Shown piece by piece: positions 5,459-5,904 of a stretch of DNA of 5,904 bases. This DNA is from Actinomycetes bacterium (lineage in GTDB: Bacteria > Actinomycetota > Actinomycetes > Streptosporangiales > Streptosporangiaceae). The notes below the pieces were generated by a model that was given only the letters and a program-made list of their open reading frames with translations, did not search any database and had not been told where the DNA came from. Position 1 is the first letter of the stretch, and each line of letters begins with the position of its first letter. Location of the stretch: assembly GCA_023425615.1 (NCBI GenBank), contig JAFACJ010000832.1, positions 1-5,904 of the forward strand. The letters run 5' to 3'. The position numbers and the translations under genes were made by a program.

Positions 5459-5473
5459 TAGGCTGGCGCGGTG
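5459..5473 (+). promoter_or_regulatory. Candidate -10 box for leaderless transcription of the epimerase gene
   Basis: TAGGCT (5459-5464) is a close match to the actinobacterial -10 and ends 6 nt before GTG 5471, placing the expected transcription start at or next to the start codon. No convincing Shine-Dalgarno precedes the GTG, as expected for a leaderless mRNA. A clear -35 was not found; the sequence upstream is the end of rsrA. Confidence 0.4.
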
Positions 5474-5904
5474 CGCATCCTCGTCACCGGCGCGGCCGGA
5501 TTCATCGGCTCACACCTCGTCGACCGGTTCCTCGCCGACGGCCATGAGGTCATCGCCGTCGACAACCTCGCCTCCGGGCGCAGGGACAACCTCGGCGACG
5601 CGGTGGAGCTCCATGACCTCGACGTCGCCGACCCGGCGCTGGTCGAGCTGGCCGAGGCCCGCTCCCCCGAGGTGATCTGCCATCTCGCCGCCCAGGTGAG
5701 CGTCCGGGTCAGCGTGTCCGACCCCGTGCTCGACGCCCGCACGAACGTCATCGGCACCATCAACGTGCTGGAGGCCGCGCGCGCCGCCGGCGCCCGCAAG
5801 ACGGTCTTCACCTCCAGCTGCGCGGTCTACGGCGTCCCCGACACGCTGCCCGTCGGCGCGGACGCCGAACTGCGCCCCAAGTCCCCCTACGCGGCGTCCA
5901 AGAC
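5471..5904 (+). CDS. NAD-dependent epimerase/dehydratase, GalE-like, N-terminal part
   Basis: Partial: 144 codons from GTG 5471, running off the right edge. It is an extended short-chain dehydrogenase. G7-A-A-G10-F-I-G13 is the GxxGxxG NAD-binding loop after beta1 (MRILVTG), D32 in VIAVDN ends beta2 and contacts the NAD ribose, and HLAAQVSVRVSVSDP with TNVIGTINVLEAAR is typical of UDP-glucose 4-epimerases and relatives. The catalytic Ser/Thr segment reads TSSCAVYG (S116 the likely catalytic residue, with C117 where Ala is usual), and Y140-x3-K144 is the catalytic pair; the window ends two bases after the lysine codon. Likely reaction: C4 epimerisation of a UDP-sugar for cell wall or exopolysaccharide; a dTDP-sugar dehydratase or other family member cannot be excluded without the substrate domain. 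It starts 21 nt after rsrA; I see no functional link to that gene. Confidence 0.85.
   Translation, partial: MRILVTGAAGFIGSHLVDRFLADGHEVIAVDNLASGRRDNLGDAVELHDLDVADPALVELAEARSPEVICHLAAQVSVRVSVSDPVLDARTNVIGTINVLEAARAAGARKTVFTSSCAVYGVPDTLPVGADAELRPKSPYAASK

Overview
The window is high-GC DNA with strong third-position G/C bias and many GTG/TTG starts. It comes from an actinomycete. The close likeness of its DasR, SigR and RsrA to the Streptomyces proteins suggests Streptomyces or a relative such as the Streptosporangiales; genus is not resolvable by eye. No mobile element, CRISPR array, tRNA or rRNA was seen. The longest stretch between coding regions is about 150 bases (about 240 if the short form of sigR is used).

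Layout, left to right. (1) The 3' end of bioF (+). (2) A dasR-type GntR/HutC regulator (+), starting at TTG 372. (3) A convergent intergenic region with two hairpins that probably terminate both strands. (4) A minus-strand gene series, read from high to low coordinates: a 70-71 aa biotin carrier protein, a 58 aa cysteine-rich protein that I take to be the biotin synthase auxiliary protein BsaP, bioD, and bioB, whose start overlaps the end of bioD by 8 nt. (5) A minus-strand methyltransferase-fold protein. (6) Divergent from it, sigR and rsrA (+), with a well-matched SigR-type promoter (GGGAAT, N18, GTT) ahead of sigR. (7) The first 144 codons of a GalE-like NAD-dependent epimerase (+), possibly leaderless.

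Functionally there are two themes. One is biotin: BioF, BioD and BioB catalyse the first and the last two steps of the late pathway (bioA is not visible), BsaP would support the iron-sulfur chemistry of BioB, and the small carrier protein is itself a substrate for biotinylation. The other is thiol-oxidative stress: SigR is held by the zinc anti-sigma factor RsrA until disulfide stress releases it, and SigR then activates its own promoter. An in-frame upstream ATG between that promoter and the usual start could give a longer SigR isoform like the one known in Streptomyces. DasR, the GlcNAc-responsive global regulator, sits between the two halves of the biotin locus. From memory, dasR and sigR-rsrA are also only some fifteen genes apart in S. 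coelicolor, so the neighbourhood may be an old one.

Most parts belong to known families. The least-described points are the gene order carrier-bsaP-bioD-bioB, the palindrome at its candidate promoter, the methyltransferase with an abnormal cofactor loop, and the shifted cysteine pair of RsrA.
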